From: a virus
DNA: 41,008 bases
Virus record (IMG/VR): IMGVR_UViG_3300046327_000125
Location: 1-41,008 of that record
Strand: one strand, 5' to 3'
This document shows positions 34,413 to 40,826 of this stretch, one piece after another. The translations under genes were made by a program, and so were the position numbers. The first letter of the stretch is position 1. Every line of letters begins with the position of its first letter. The notes under the pieces were generated by a model. It did not search any database, had not been told where the DNA came from, and saw only the letters and a program-made list of their open reading frames with translations.

Positions 34413-34421
34413 TTACCGATC
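34381..34421 (-). other. tRNA T-arm/acceptor-like element
   Basis: On the leftward strand GTGGG-TTCGAGT-CCCAC (34404-34388) is a textbook T-arm with the canonical TTCGAGT loop. The next seven bases ACTGATT (34387-34381) can pair, with two G-U pairs, with GATCGGT (34421-34415), which overlaps the stop of the preceding gene. The 10-nt linker has no room for D and anticodon arms, so it is not a functional tRNA. Confidence 0.35.
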
Positions 34422-35474
34422 CTCCAACGGACTCCATGTCACGTTTGAATACTCAGGGGAGTCGAGGATGAGATGGCGTTGATTAGGCGGGAGAGTGCAA
34501 GCGTTGTGATATTGGCATTGACCGTATTTACCAAAACATTGTTTGGTTTGCTTCGGAAAGAAACCTTCGGCGAGAGAATGTACGAAGGTAGCCACTTGAG
34601 ACAAAACATCCTGCTCCCATTCAGCCACGTGCCAGTCGGTGTGGAAATAAACCTGTCTTTCGAATTCCAACGCACGTCCCGTCTTAGTGGGTCGGCGTTG
34701 AATAATCGCATTGACAACAGTGCCGATAATCTTATGGTCTGGAAGCATACGCCGACCTGCCCAGTTGTAGCCCACCATCTGCTGTGAAAGCATGAAGTCT
34801 TTGAAGAACTGTGCGCCGCCGATGGATGAGGTTTTATGGTCAACGATGTAAACGTGCGCGTCGCCGTAATTGGCGGCGATGTCGATACGACCTGACCATA
34901 GTATTGTAAGCTTTCCGACATGTAGTTGTCCGGTTGTTTCACCTTGTTGGGTAAGTTCGTGTTCACTGTAGCCTAGCTTGTCGTTGATCTGGATCTCTCC
35001 GAGAACAATCGAGAACGCCCTTTCGATAAACTTCTTGCCGTTCACGACAATTGGTTTGCACGGATCGTTGTTGCGGTATTTCTCGACATATTTTTCAAGT
35101 GTGTCTTGCGCGATTGTAGGAGTTCTCCACTCGTCTGGATCACGGAACTTTAATTTGTCGAGATTTTCCAGACACGCTTCGATAGCGAAGGTGAGTGAGG
35201 AGAAGCCATCACGATAAAGATGTTCGAGGCCGACATGGATCGCTCCGCCGAACTGTAAAGCTGCTGTTGGTATTGCTTGACGTCTGCGTACGCAATAGTT
35301 CTCAGCTGCACGAGGACAACCTTGGAAGATTTCCAAAGTCGTGTTGTCAATGCGGAGGATAAAGTCATCGCCGTCGCCGTCGCGTTCAAGTAATGGACGC
35401 TTCGGTTCGTGAAGATGAATAATACCTGTTTGATCATTGAGGTCGAGGTCTTCATCTAAGTTAAAAAGTCCCAT
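34413..35474 (-). CDS. PD-(D/E)XK nuclease, Cas4/RecB-like exonuclease, 353 aa
   Basis: The nuclease core is visible: His80 in GGAIHVGLE, Asp198 in SGRIDIAAN, then VYIVDHKTSS with Asp212 and Lys214, and a following QQMVGYNWAG motif with the conserved Gln-Tyr pair. Cys53, Cys61 and a C-terminal cluster (KQCFGKYGQCQYHNAC) look like the Fe-S ligands of Cas4/AddB-type PDDEXK_1 enzymes. These resect DNA ends during recombination or degrade foreign DNA. With the Sak4-like ATPase it would form the phage recombination module. The start overlaps the previous gene by 14 bp. Confidence 0.85.
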   Translation of the reverse strand: MGLFNLDEDLDLNDQTGIIHLHEPKRPLLERDGDGDDFILRIDNTTLEIFQGCPRAAENYCVRRRQAIPTAALQFGGAIHVGLEHLYRDGFSSLTFAIEACLENLDKLKFRDPDEWRTPTIAQDTLEKYVEKYRNNDPCKPIVVNGKKFIERAFSIVLGEIQINDKLGYSEHELTQQGETTGQLHVGKLTILWSGRIDIAANYGDAHVYIVDHKTSSIGGAQFFKDFMLSQQMVGYNWAGRRMLPDHKIIGTVVNAIIQRRPTKTGRALEFERQVYFHTDWHVAEWEQDVLSQVATFVHSLAEGFFPKQTKQCFGKYGQCQYHNACTLPPNQRHLILDSPEYSNVTWSPLEDR

Positions 35475-35661
35475 TGTATTGTAAGGTTAGTTCGATTTCC
35501 GAACATTTGATTTCGTTATTTGTTATAAGGTCGATCATCTTGTGCGCTCCGTAGCCGTCATTACGTCCGTAGATAGAACGTATTTCGACCGTTTCGAGGA
35601 CTTCGAGAACGGCCTGACGCGCTGGAATGGAGAGTGCTGAGAGGAGGAAGGTTGTTGTCAC
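35461..35661 (-). CDS. Small protein, 66 aa, unknown
   Basis: Starts with GTG 35661, which overlaps the previous stop as GTGA. The product begins with a hydrophobic stretch and continues ARQAVLEVLETVEIRSIYG, a helix-rich pattern. It overlaps the nuclease gene by 14 bp, a tight link that suggests coordinated expression. No family recognised. Confidence 0.55.
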   Translation of the reverse strand: MTTTFLLSALSIPARQAVLEVLETVEIRSIYGRNDGYGAHKMIDLITNNEIKCSEIELTLQYNGTF

Positions 35662-35873
35662 AGCATCGAACCGAGGTTGACGGATGACGCTGACTTCGCC
35701 CGAGGTTTACGTTCAGTTTTCGCGCGAGTCGTTGCTGGCTGTGCTCGCATTTCCCTCAGCTGTCTGAGGTGTTCTTCCAACTCGACGCCTGAGAGAGTTT
35801 TCAGGTCGATGAGGATGAGGTGGACGAGCGGAGCTTCGCGATGGAGAGTTTTGTCGGTGGTGTGGTCGGGCAT
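35658..35873 (-). CDS. Small basic-tailed protein, 71 aa, unknown
   Basis: A short helical, acidic-to-neutral N-terminal half (LILIDLKTLSGVELEEHLRQ) is followed by a Lys/Arg/Ala-rich tail (TRAKTERKPRAKSA). It is bounded by ATG 35873, three bases past the neighbouring stop, and a GTGA junction at its end. A DNA-binding accessory is possible from charge alone. Confidence 0.55.
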   Translation of the reverse strand: MPDHTTDKTLHREAPLVHLILIDLKTLSGVELEEHLRQLREMRAQPATTRAKTERKPRAKSASSVNLGSML

Positions 35874-35876
35874 AAG

Positions 35877-36128
35877 TCAGTTTTGTTCGTTGTGAGGAAA
35901 ATCTTGTTCGTCACGACCTTGATCGCGAAGGAAGTCGGCGTGTTCTAGCTTACGTTCATACGCCAACCCACGACCTTCATGTGTCTCAAGGTCAGTGTCA
36001 GTGTCAGTGTCATCGTTGTCGTTGTCGTTGTCGATTTCTTCTTCGACAGGATCATGACAGACGTTGCAGTTAGGATCGCCACCTCCACAGCGTGAGCACG
36101 CAGCAGCTCCGATGTATGTTGTTCTCAT
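35877..36128 (-). CDS. Small protein with Cys-knuckle and Asp-Asn/Asp-Thr repeats, 83 aa
   Basis: Residues 12-24 read CSRCGGGDPNCNVC, a DnaJ-type or zinc-ribbon half motif. Residues about 30-47 are a run of Asp-Asn and Asp-Thr dipeptides encoded by short tandem DNA repeats. The C-terminus is charged. A single zinc knuckle plus an acidic spacer suggests a protein- or nucleic-acid-interaction module. ATGA junction with the upstream gene. Confidence 0.6.
   Translation of the reverse strand: MRTTYIGAAACSRCGGGDPNCNVCHDPVEEEIDNDNDNDDTDTDTDLETHEGRGLAYERKLEHADFLRDQGRDEQDFPHNEQN
35991..36033 (+). repeat. Short tandem repeats within a small gene
   Basis: GTCAGT repeats about 3.5 times (35991-36012), then TCGTTG repeats 3.5 times (36013-36033). 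Read on the leftward strand they encode the Asp-Asn/Asp-Thr run, and they are a likely site of slippage and length variation. Confidence 0.8.
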
Positions 36129-36520
36129 TTCTTTTCTTGTTTGTCGTTTAGTTGGTCGACGTGGTCGACAATAGAGTTCAAAAGATTGTTCACGACCTCT
36201 TCCTTCTCCTCGTCTTCAAGACTCTGGAGGTGCGGATACTTGCAAAGATACGCGTCGATGACGAAGAGTTGCCGAGTGATCACCTTGTCGACAGCACCCC
36301 GACGGGTAAGAAAGTCGATAAACAGACGGTCTTTAACTTCCGGTGGTATGGCTGCCGACACGACGACTTTCTCGCAAGTCGCGACATCGTCATAAGGGCC
36401 AAGTATTTGCGTGGATAGAGACATGGTGTATGGTTTTGGTTTGATATGGCCAAACATTAACGCAAAGCGTTCGGCACGTGTGTAACTTGAAATAGGTTGG
36501 TATGTAATGTCTTTTGACAT
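36125..36520 (-). CDS. Unknown protein, 131 aa
   Basis: Begins MSKDITYQPISSYTRAERFA and has a mainly helical C-terminal half rich in acidic residues (SLEDEEKEEVVNNLLNSIVD). The start shares bases with the upstream stop (TAATG) and its end overlaps the next gene (ATGA). A compact, soluble early protein; no family or catalytic motif is recognised. Confidence 0.6.
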   Translation of the reverse strand: MSKDITYQPISSYTRAERFALMFGHIKPKPYTMSLSTQILGPYDDVATCEKVVVSAAIPPEVKDRLFIDFLTRRGAVDKVITRQLFVIDAYLCKYPHLQSLEDEEKEEVVNNLLNSIVDHVDQLNDKQEKK

Positions 36521-37104
36521 TAAAAAATTTGTATTTTTCCTTCTTTATTTATTACGTAGACGACATTCAGTCGGCCTTCAATTGCTTTAACAACAACAGA
36601 AAGATTGTCGATTGTGTTCTCGCAGACGTAAGGTCCGGTATGAAGTCCGGTGTCGATCATCTCGACGGCTTCTGAGATCGGTAAGGAGTTGAAATCCTGT
36701 TGCTTATCCTGCGCGATCTCTTCCAACTGCTCAGGTGTCTTAGCAATCTTAGGTGGAAGCTTCAACTTCTCCATCGCCAGTTTAGACTTCAAACGCTTGA
36801 CGTCTGGATCAGGTTCGCTCCTTGCAATCTTCATTAGCTCGCGAGGTCCGACACAGACATAGCCCATATACTGCCAGGCAGTCAGGTCTCTAAGCTGTTT
36901 CTTGTAGGCAACGGCGTCAAGGTTGGACGGCCATTTCTTACAACGCCATGCAGTAATCGCGTCCCGGCATCTCGCCGCGTCTGTTGCGGCGGTCCTGACT
37001 TCAGGTTCAAACCGAATTTCTTCAGGGTAGGCAATGAGGGCTTGGTGGATGTAGTTTTCATAACGTCGGAAACACTTTTCGGTTTCGTAGAATTGGTGGG
37101 CCAT
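36520..37104 (-). CDS. Unknown protein, 194 aa
   Basis: Begins MAHQFYETEKCFRRYENYIH and is helical with clustered Lys/Arg in the centre (RLKSKLAMEKLKLPPK), followed by a C-terminal region with short strands (LNVVYVINKEGKIQIF). Two Cys and several Trp lie near the N-terminus. The start is about 10 bp downstream of palindrome copy 3, so it probably heads an operon segment running leftward. No family recognised. Confidence 0.6.
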   Translation of the reverse strand: MAHQFYETEKCFRRYENYIHQALIAYPEEIRFEPEVRTAATDAARCRDAITAWRCKKWPSNLDAVAYKKQLRDLTAWQYMGYVCVGPRELMKIARSEPDPDVKRLKSKLAMEKLKLPPKIAKTPEQLEEIAQDKQQDFNSLPISEAVEMIDTGLHTGPYVCENTIDNLSVVVKAIEGRLNVVYVINKEGKIQIF

Positions 37105-37108
37105 GGCT

Positions 37109-37132
37109 GGGTGAAGTTAATGGGATAAACAG
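37109..37132 (-). promoter_or_regulatory. Palindromic element (copy 3)
   Basis: On the leftward strand GTTTATCCCATTAAC (core 37116-37130), followed by TTCAC, then ATG of the 194-aa gene about 11 bases on. One base breaks the perfect palindrome. It belongs to the same family as the elements before terminase and before the DUF669-like gene. It lies in a 68-bp intergenic gap that holds nothing else recognisable. Confidence 0.4.
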
Positions 37133-37172
37133 GACGGGAGAATGAATAAGACGGAGCTGGAGGGCGCGGGAT

Positions 37173-37400
37173 TCATGGCTGGATACTGGCGTTCGGCAGA
37201 CGAATGGCTTCGGGCCAGAATTCGCCGTCGATTCCGTAGCGGCCATCATCCGACAGCACGATGTCAGATCCCGTCTGCATCACCCATTGCAGTTCCACGT
37301 TCCACTCGACGACTTCTGGCTCGTCGTCCTCGTCGCCCTCGCGATACCAGTAATATCCCGACTCTGCGGGCCGATCTTTTGTCCATTGAGGTGTTTCCAT
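37173..37400 (-). CDS. Small early-type protein, 75 aa
   Basis: Begins METPQWTKDRPAESGYYWYR and has a W-x(4-6)-P-x(2-4)-G-x-Y-W pattern, then PEVVEWNVELQWVM and EFWPEAIRLP. This is reminiscent of short phage accessory proteins (DUF551-like) that open with a Trp-x-Pro-Gly-Tyr-Trp block and end in an EF-W/P pattern. Their function is unknown. The gene lies just after the large hairpin at 37418-37480. Confidence 0.6.
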   Translation of the reverse strand: METPQWTKDRPAESGYYWYREGDEDDEPEVVEWNVELQWVMQTGSDIVLSDDGRYGIDGEFWPEAIRLPNASIQP

Positions 37401-37417
37401 AGTGGTGAGGTTCTAGT

Positions 37418-37480
37418 TGAGAGGTCGGCGACAGCAAAGCGAACGCCAAGAACGCGTGCTGTCGAAGGTCCGACCTCTCA
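37418..37480 (-). other. Large two-part stem-loop in the leader of the 75-aa gene
   Basis: TGAGAGGTCGG (37418-37428) pairs exactly with CCGACCTCTCA (37470-37480), and CGACAGC (37429-37435) with GCTGTCG (37458-37464), leaving a 5-nt bulge and a 22-nt top loop. Eighteen pairs in all. It lies between a terminator and the next ATG (37400), so it may act as a 5' leader structure, a processed small RNA, or a second terminator. Confidence 0.65.
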
Positions 37481-37484
37481 CTGG

Positions 37485-37515
37485 AAAAGCCTCACGCCAT
37501 TTCTGACGTGAGGCT
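37485..37515 (-). terminator. Rho-independent terminator after the exported protein gene
   Basis: On the leftward strand AGCCTCACG (37515-37507) pairs with CGTGAGGCT (37496-37488) across a 10-nt loop, and TTTT follows directly. Nine uninterrupted pairs plus a U-tract, 32 bases downstream of the 201-aa gene's stop: a standard intrinsic terminator. Confidence 0.75.
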
Positions 37516-37546
37516 AGACTCAAAACAATGACTGTGCGAAACGATA

Positions 37547-38152
37547 TTACATCATGCCACCAGCTGCGAGTGCTTCCATGCGGAGGCGGTTGACGCGGCA
37601 AGTTTCGGACATGATGTCCTTTGCAATGGAGCCGTCTTCTTCACGTGCAATCTTGAGACCGAGGTTAGCGGTTTCGAAGTTTGTAGTGAGACGATCCCAG
37701 TTGGTTTCGCCATTGGCGACCGCTTGGATGTAGAAGTCCGCGGCGTCTTGGTCTTTCTTGTTCGGGCCGGACGAGCGAGTGGAAGAGAGGTCCCATCCGA
37801 CTGCGTCAAACGCCTGCTGGGCAAGCGGTTGGAGCTGAGCGACTGACACGCCTTCTGCTTGGATACGCTTGATGAAGGCGGTGTCTTTTTCGTAGGTTTT
37901 GACTACTTTGGCTTTGTCGCCTTCACCGACGGTCTTTTCGCTGGTGACGGCTGGCTCTTTGTTCAGTTCGATCTTGATGAGTTCAAGGAATTTCGAACGG
38001 ACTTTCGGGGCTACTCCACGGTAGTAGGCTTCGTCGATTGCATAGCCAAGCAGCGTGTCCCCAGGAGCGAGGAAGCTGTTGAACTCTTCGGCCGTGGCGG
38101 GCACGGAGAGAAGACATGCGAAGGACAGAAGCGATTGTGTTACTTGTTTCAT
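37547..38152 (-). CDS. Exported protein with signal peptide, 201 aa
   Basis: The N-terminus MKQVTQSLLSFACLLSVPATA followed by EEF is a good Sec signal peptide with an A-T-A cleavage site. The mature part is soluble and helical with charged residues (KFLELIKIELNKEP; FIKRIQAEGVSVAQL), and no transmembrane segment is obvious. It stands alone: promoter-like copy A lies about 85 bp upstream and an intrinsic terminator follows. An early phage protein sent to the periplasm could affect superinfection or the host envelope; no family is recognised. The alternative is that it is not exported and the hydrophobic start is fortuitous. Confidence 0.65.
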   Translation of the reverse strand: MKQVTQSLLSFACLLSVPATAEEFNSFLAPGDTLLGYAIDEAYYRGVAPKVRSKFLELIKIELNKEPAVTSEKTVGEGDKAKVVKTYEKDTAFIKRIQAEGVSVAQLQPLAQQAFDAVGWDLSSTRSSGPNKKDQDAADFYIQAVANGETNWDRLTTNFETANLGLKIAREEDGSIAKDIMSETCRVNRLRMEALAAGGMM

Positions 38153-38237
38153 GGTATACGTTTGTTTTTTTGTGCAGAAGAGGTCTGCGGCCTTTTTTGC
38201 GTTTCCGTCGAGCTAGTCTCGGCGTTTTCACAAGAAT

Positions 38238-38265
38238 ATAATACATTGGAACTAGAGAAAAGCAA
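38238..38265 (-). promoter_or_regulatory. Promoter-like repeat, copy A
   Basis: On the leftward strand TTGCTT (38265-38260), 16 bases, then TATTAT (38243-38238), 86 bases before the exported protein's ATG. The spacer contains CTAGTTCCA. A closely similar element, including the spacer, occurs at 40648-40676, so both are probably sigma70-type phage promoters. Confidence 0.6.
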
Positions 38266-38313
38266 AGAGTATTTGAAGATTCTTTGGAGATTTTGTTTTT
38301 GCAAGGAATCTCT

Positions 38314-38658
38314 TCATCCAACTCTGCGTATTTTGAGGCGAGTTTTTAACTTGTTGAACAACATGTCTTCCCATTTTGGTTCGAGTAAATGGCGAATTTC
38401 TTTGTTGAAAGGGATCTCTCCGTAAATCATTGCGAGGGCGATGAGTGTTGCTGCGCCGACGGACGTCGACGGGATTTCAAGTTCAAACTCGATGAGGTAG
38501 TTTTTCAGTGATTTGTTTTTTAATAGGTGAGGAAGCAGACTTTCGTCGTCCCGATATCTTCGGAAGACGCCTGCCATTGCTGTTGGATATGAGTATTGTT
38601 TAATGTTACAGTGACCTAGTAGAGCGACACCGAGATGACGGAGGATTGATTCGTTCAT
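38314..38658 (-). CDS. Unknown protein, 114 aa
   Basis: Begins MNESILRHLGVALLGHCNIK and is helical with a hydrophobic central run (GAATLIALAMIYGEIPFN) followed by a basic end (KLKTRLKIRRVG). It overlaps the upstream 89-aa gene by 4 bp (ATGA). The central run is a borderline membrane segment, probably a buried helix. No family recognised. Confidence 0.6.
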   Translation of the reverse strand: MNESILRHLGVALLGHCNIKQYSYPTAMAGVFRRYRDDESLLPHLLKNKSLKNYLIEFELEIPSTSVGAATLIALAMIYGEIPFNKEIRHLLEPKWEDMLFNKLKTRLKIRRVG

Positions 38659-38924
38659 GACATGTGATGTAAGTAAACAATTGCCTTACACGTCGCTGAC
38701 GTAAGATAGCCATGGTTCATGTTATCTGCAAGCGATTTTGCAATCTCCTGCGCTTGGTCCTGGATAAAAGCCAGTTCTTGTTCGTAATCCTCTGCTGACA
38801 CGCAATCAATTCCAACTTCTTCCACAATTGCGGCAATGAGCTGAATGGTTTTATTACAGATTGCAATTGTATTGTTTTCTGTTGCGAACTTAGTTAATAA
38901 CTTTATAAAATCAATGGTATTCAT
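38655..38924 (-). CDS. Unknown protein, 89 aa
   Basis: A helical protein beginning MNTIDFIKLLTKFATENN, with an acidic middle (SAEDYEQELAFIQDQAQEI) and a Cys-containing C-terminus. The leader CATTAAACAAACTGAACAA is A-rich without a Shine-Dalgarno, as for other unit-leading genes here. It lies downstream of palindrome copy 5 and a GC-rich hairpin, so it may start a transcript. No family recognised. Confidence 0.6.
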   Translation of the reverse strand: MNTIDFIKLLTKFATENNTIAICNKTIQLIAAIVEEVGIDCVSAEDYEQELAFIQDQAQEIAKSLADNMNHGYLTSATCKAIVYLHHMS

Positions 38925-38978
38925 TTGTTCAGTTTGTTTAATGTTTGCAGTCTTGGGATTGTCCCCTTCACGGCAAAG

Positions 38979-39006
38979 GCCCGGAAGGACTTGCGTCCCG
39001 CCGGGC
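38979..39006 (-). terminator. GC-rich hairpin between the 65-aa and 89-aa genes
   Basis: GCCCGG (38979-38984) pairs with CCGGGC (39001-39006), with an inner GGAC/GTCC stem (38987-38990 with 38995-38998) separated by 2x2 mismatches and a TTGC loop. No U-tract follows on the leftward strand (next bases CTTTGCC), so the terminator reading is weak; a leader structure or processing hairpin is equally possible. Confidence 0.4.
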
Positions 39007-39012
39007 TGTTGC

Positions 39013-39027
39013 GTTTAGGAGATAAAC
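39013..39027 (-). promoter_or_regulatory. Palindromic element (copy 5, degenerate)
   Basis: On the leftward strand GTTTATCTCCTAAAC; the outer arms GTTTA/TAAAC are perfect. It lies next to the GC-rich hairpin about 90 bases before the 89-aa gene, in the gap 38925-39035. Confidence 0.35.
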
Positions 39028-39035
39028 GGGACCGC

Positions 39036-39233
39036 TTAGAGTTGCTTCAAGTATTCAATGTAATCATTTATTACATTAGGGATATCGTCTTTACATAAAG
39101 GCTGTGGATAGTGCATTCCAAGTAATGGATTGAACACAGGTCCATGAAGTGACATATTTTTTTCGTCACAGAAACGAATAAATACGGATACGACTTTTTT
39201 GACTTCTTCTATGGTTTCTTCGGTTAGTTTCAT
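39036..39233 (-). CDS. Small protein, 65 aa, unknown
   Basis: Begins MKLTEETIEEVKKVVSVFIR (amphipathic helix) and ends with an NVINDYIEYLKQL helix, with a Pro/His-containing middle (HYPQPLCKDD). ATGA overlap with the upstream 377-aa gene. Palindrome copy 5 lies just past its stop. No family recognised. Confidence 0.55.
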   Translation of the reverse strand: MKLTEETIEEVKKVVSVFIRFCDEKNMSLHGPVFNPLLGMHYPQPLCKDDIPNVINDYIEYLKQL

Positions 39234-40363
39234 AACATCTTCATCATTTCCTCCAGTGTGAGTTCTTTCTTGGTTGGTTTGGGTGCTTTAGGCGTCTTTG
39301 CCGTCGTTGCCGCGGGACGCCTGACGGTGCGCTCAGCGATGGATTTGAGGTTGTCAAGGATGACCTCGCGTTTCACCTTGTCTGCGAACTCAACCACGGC
39401 ATGCAAGCCGTCTGTGAGTATGAGCTGGCCGTTGCCGAACAGCTCGTGATATACCGGTCCGGAACCTCTACGCCATTGTCCCCAAGGGCGTGTGTAACGG
39501 AACGACGAGCGGGCGAAATCCGTGCCGTCTGCGGGGATGATACGACGACGAAAAGACGCATGGCCCATGACGGGTTTGGCGTCGAGACGTTGTCCGTCCT
39601 CGCCTACTCGATACCAGCCACATCCCCAAGTCCAAGCGTTGCCTGCTTTGTCGATGACAAGCACGCGGTCGCCGCGTTTAGGTGCTGGACCTTCACGAAT
39701 GAAGCGTTTTTGGTTCGGTGTGGAAACGGGAGCTTTCACGCCGTAATACTCCAGCAGGCGTGCAGCGAGTTTCTCGCGGTATTCAATAGGCGCTTCGACA
39801 ACACCGTGCCAGACGGTTTTCGCCTTAGCGACGTTGATGAACTGCTGTGACTTGTGCGCAGGTAGGGCGCGTTCGAATATCTGCTCTGCACGGCGGTCGA
39901 ACGGTTTAACGTCGATCTCGTGCTTTTGCAGTGTCCAGATGGACTCAGGACGCATGCCGTTGTGCTTCGTCGGGACGATAGCACCAGACGGTTTCATGCT
40001 TGTCAATGGACGTTTAGGCAAAGCCTTCAACTTCATATCCGTAATAACGTCCTGCATGACTTTCTCGCGAGGTGTCTTAGGCAGCATGAGGACAGCCTCA
40101 TACAACCCATACAGCTCAACGTCCGCACAGAACTGGATCATCTCCAGTTGGTCGACGAACATCTCCACCGTCATCTCCAACTCTCTCTCGACGTGACGAA
40201 CCTTCACAAGTTCGTCACGATGTAATTCCCACTGCACACTTGTATCGATGCTTTGCGGCGTCGCGGCGACCTTCACTTCGTCATTTAACTCCAACTCCGT
40301 AGGAAGTCGAAAGCCTTCGAGGAAGTCCCGCTCCTCTTCCATCTTGTCGAGGTCATCACTCAT
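39230..40363 (-). CDS. Unknown protein with a C-terminal UvrD/PcrA Tudor-like segment, 377 aa
   Basis: ATG 40363 is chosen because it overlaps the previous stop (ATGA); an open extension upstream is Arg-rich and shares bases with that gene. The N-terminal 130 residues are acidic and helical. The central part includes a Trp-rich segment (NAWTWGCGWYRVGEDG). Residues about 300-345 (GPVYHELFGNGQLILTDGLH, then VVEFADKVKREVILDNL) resemble the short Tudor-like tail of UvrD/PcrA helicases, which contacts RNA polymerase. The C-terminus is Ala/Pro/Lys-rich. If the resemblance is real, it might modulate host RNA polymerase early in infection; that is speculative. Confidence 0.55.
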   Translation of the reverse strand: MSDDLDKMEEERDFLEGFRLPTELELNDEVKVAATPQSIDTSVQWELHRDELVKVRHVERELEMTVEMFVDQLEMIQFCADVELYGLYEAVLMLPKTPREKVMQDVITDMKLKALPKRPLTSMKPSGAIVPTKHNGMRPESIWTLQKHEIDVKPFDRRAEQIFERALPAHKSQQFINVAKAKTVWHGVVEAPIEYREKLAARLLEYYGVKAPVSTPNQKRFIREGPAPKRGDRVLVIDKAGNAWTWGCGWYRVGEDGQRLDAKPVMGHASFRRRIIPADGTDFARSSFRYTRPWGQWRRGSGPVYHELFGNGQLILTDGLHAVVEFADKVKREVILDNLKSIAERTVRRPAATTAKTPKAPKPTKKELTLEEMMKML

Positions 40364-40548
40364 GGTCGTGATCCCCTTTCTAGTATAACCTTCTCGTCCA
40401 GACGCTTCGCAGCGTTCCGACAGGAGTCGTGTGTCCCGGTATGTGCAACGACCCACTTGTCGTCTCTCCATACTTTAACCTTCCACTCTCCCTTTGTCGC
40501 GTAACGCATGCCGCGCGACTTGGCCATATGATGTAGTATCTTAGTCAT
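40360..40548 (-). CDS. Small basic protein, 62 aa, first leftward gene
   Basis: Begins MTKILHHMAKSRGMRYATKG and is rich in Lys/Arg/Trp (EWKVKVWRDDKWVVAHTG), consistent with a small nucleic-acid-binding or host-takeover protein. It follows promoter-like copy B by about 100 bp, so it is probably an immediate-early product. Met8 (MAKSRG) is an alternative start. No family recognised. Confidence 0.55.
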   Translation of the reverse strand: MTKILHHMAKSRGMRYATKGEWKVKVWRDDKWVVAHTGTHDSCRNAAKRLDEKVILERGSRP

Positions 40549-40647
40549 CTATTCAGTTTATTTCGCACCCTTCCCGACGCTCAGCCATGGACAATCCGTC
40601 CATTCACAAACTATCTGCGTTTTTTCTCTCGTTCTGGGCACTTCAAG

Positions 40648-40676
40648 ATACTACCATGGAACTAGGGAAAAAGCAA
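40648..40676 (-). promoter_or_regulatory. Promoter-like repeat, copy B
   Basis: On the leftward strand TTGCTT (40676-40671), 17 bases containing CTAGTTCCA, then TAGTAT (40653-40648), about 100 bases upstream of the first leftward gene. Similarity to copy A extends upstream (AAANACTC before TTGCTT) and covers roughly 50 bases, more than chance promoter resemblance. Confidence 0.6.
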
Positions 40677-40826
40677 TGAGTCTTTCAAAGATTCAAAGAA
40701 TATCTTCCTTTCCAAAGAAACCCTCTTCAACCGATGGAATCCCGCTAGAATCTATCAATACTTCAAAACCCTCCCGGCTGTTTCAAGCCGCTGGCTTTCC
40801 AACGTTCTCGACGCGATCTCTGTCCT

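Noticed and set aside
34381-34480. Functional tRNA gene
   Set aside because: Only the T-arm and a possible acceptor stem can be drawn; no D arm, anticodon arm or CCA end, and the 5' side is coding sequence.
35991-36033. CRISPR array
   Set aside because: Units are six bases without spacers and encode a dipeptide run; this is a microsatellite in a gene.
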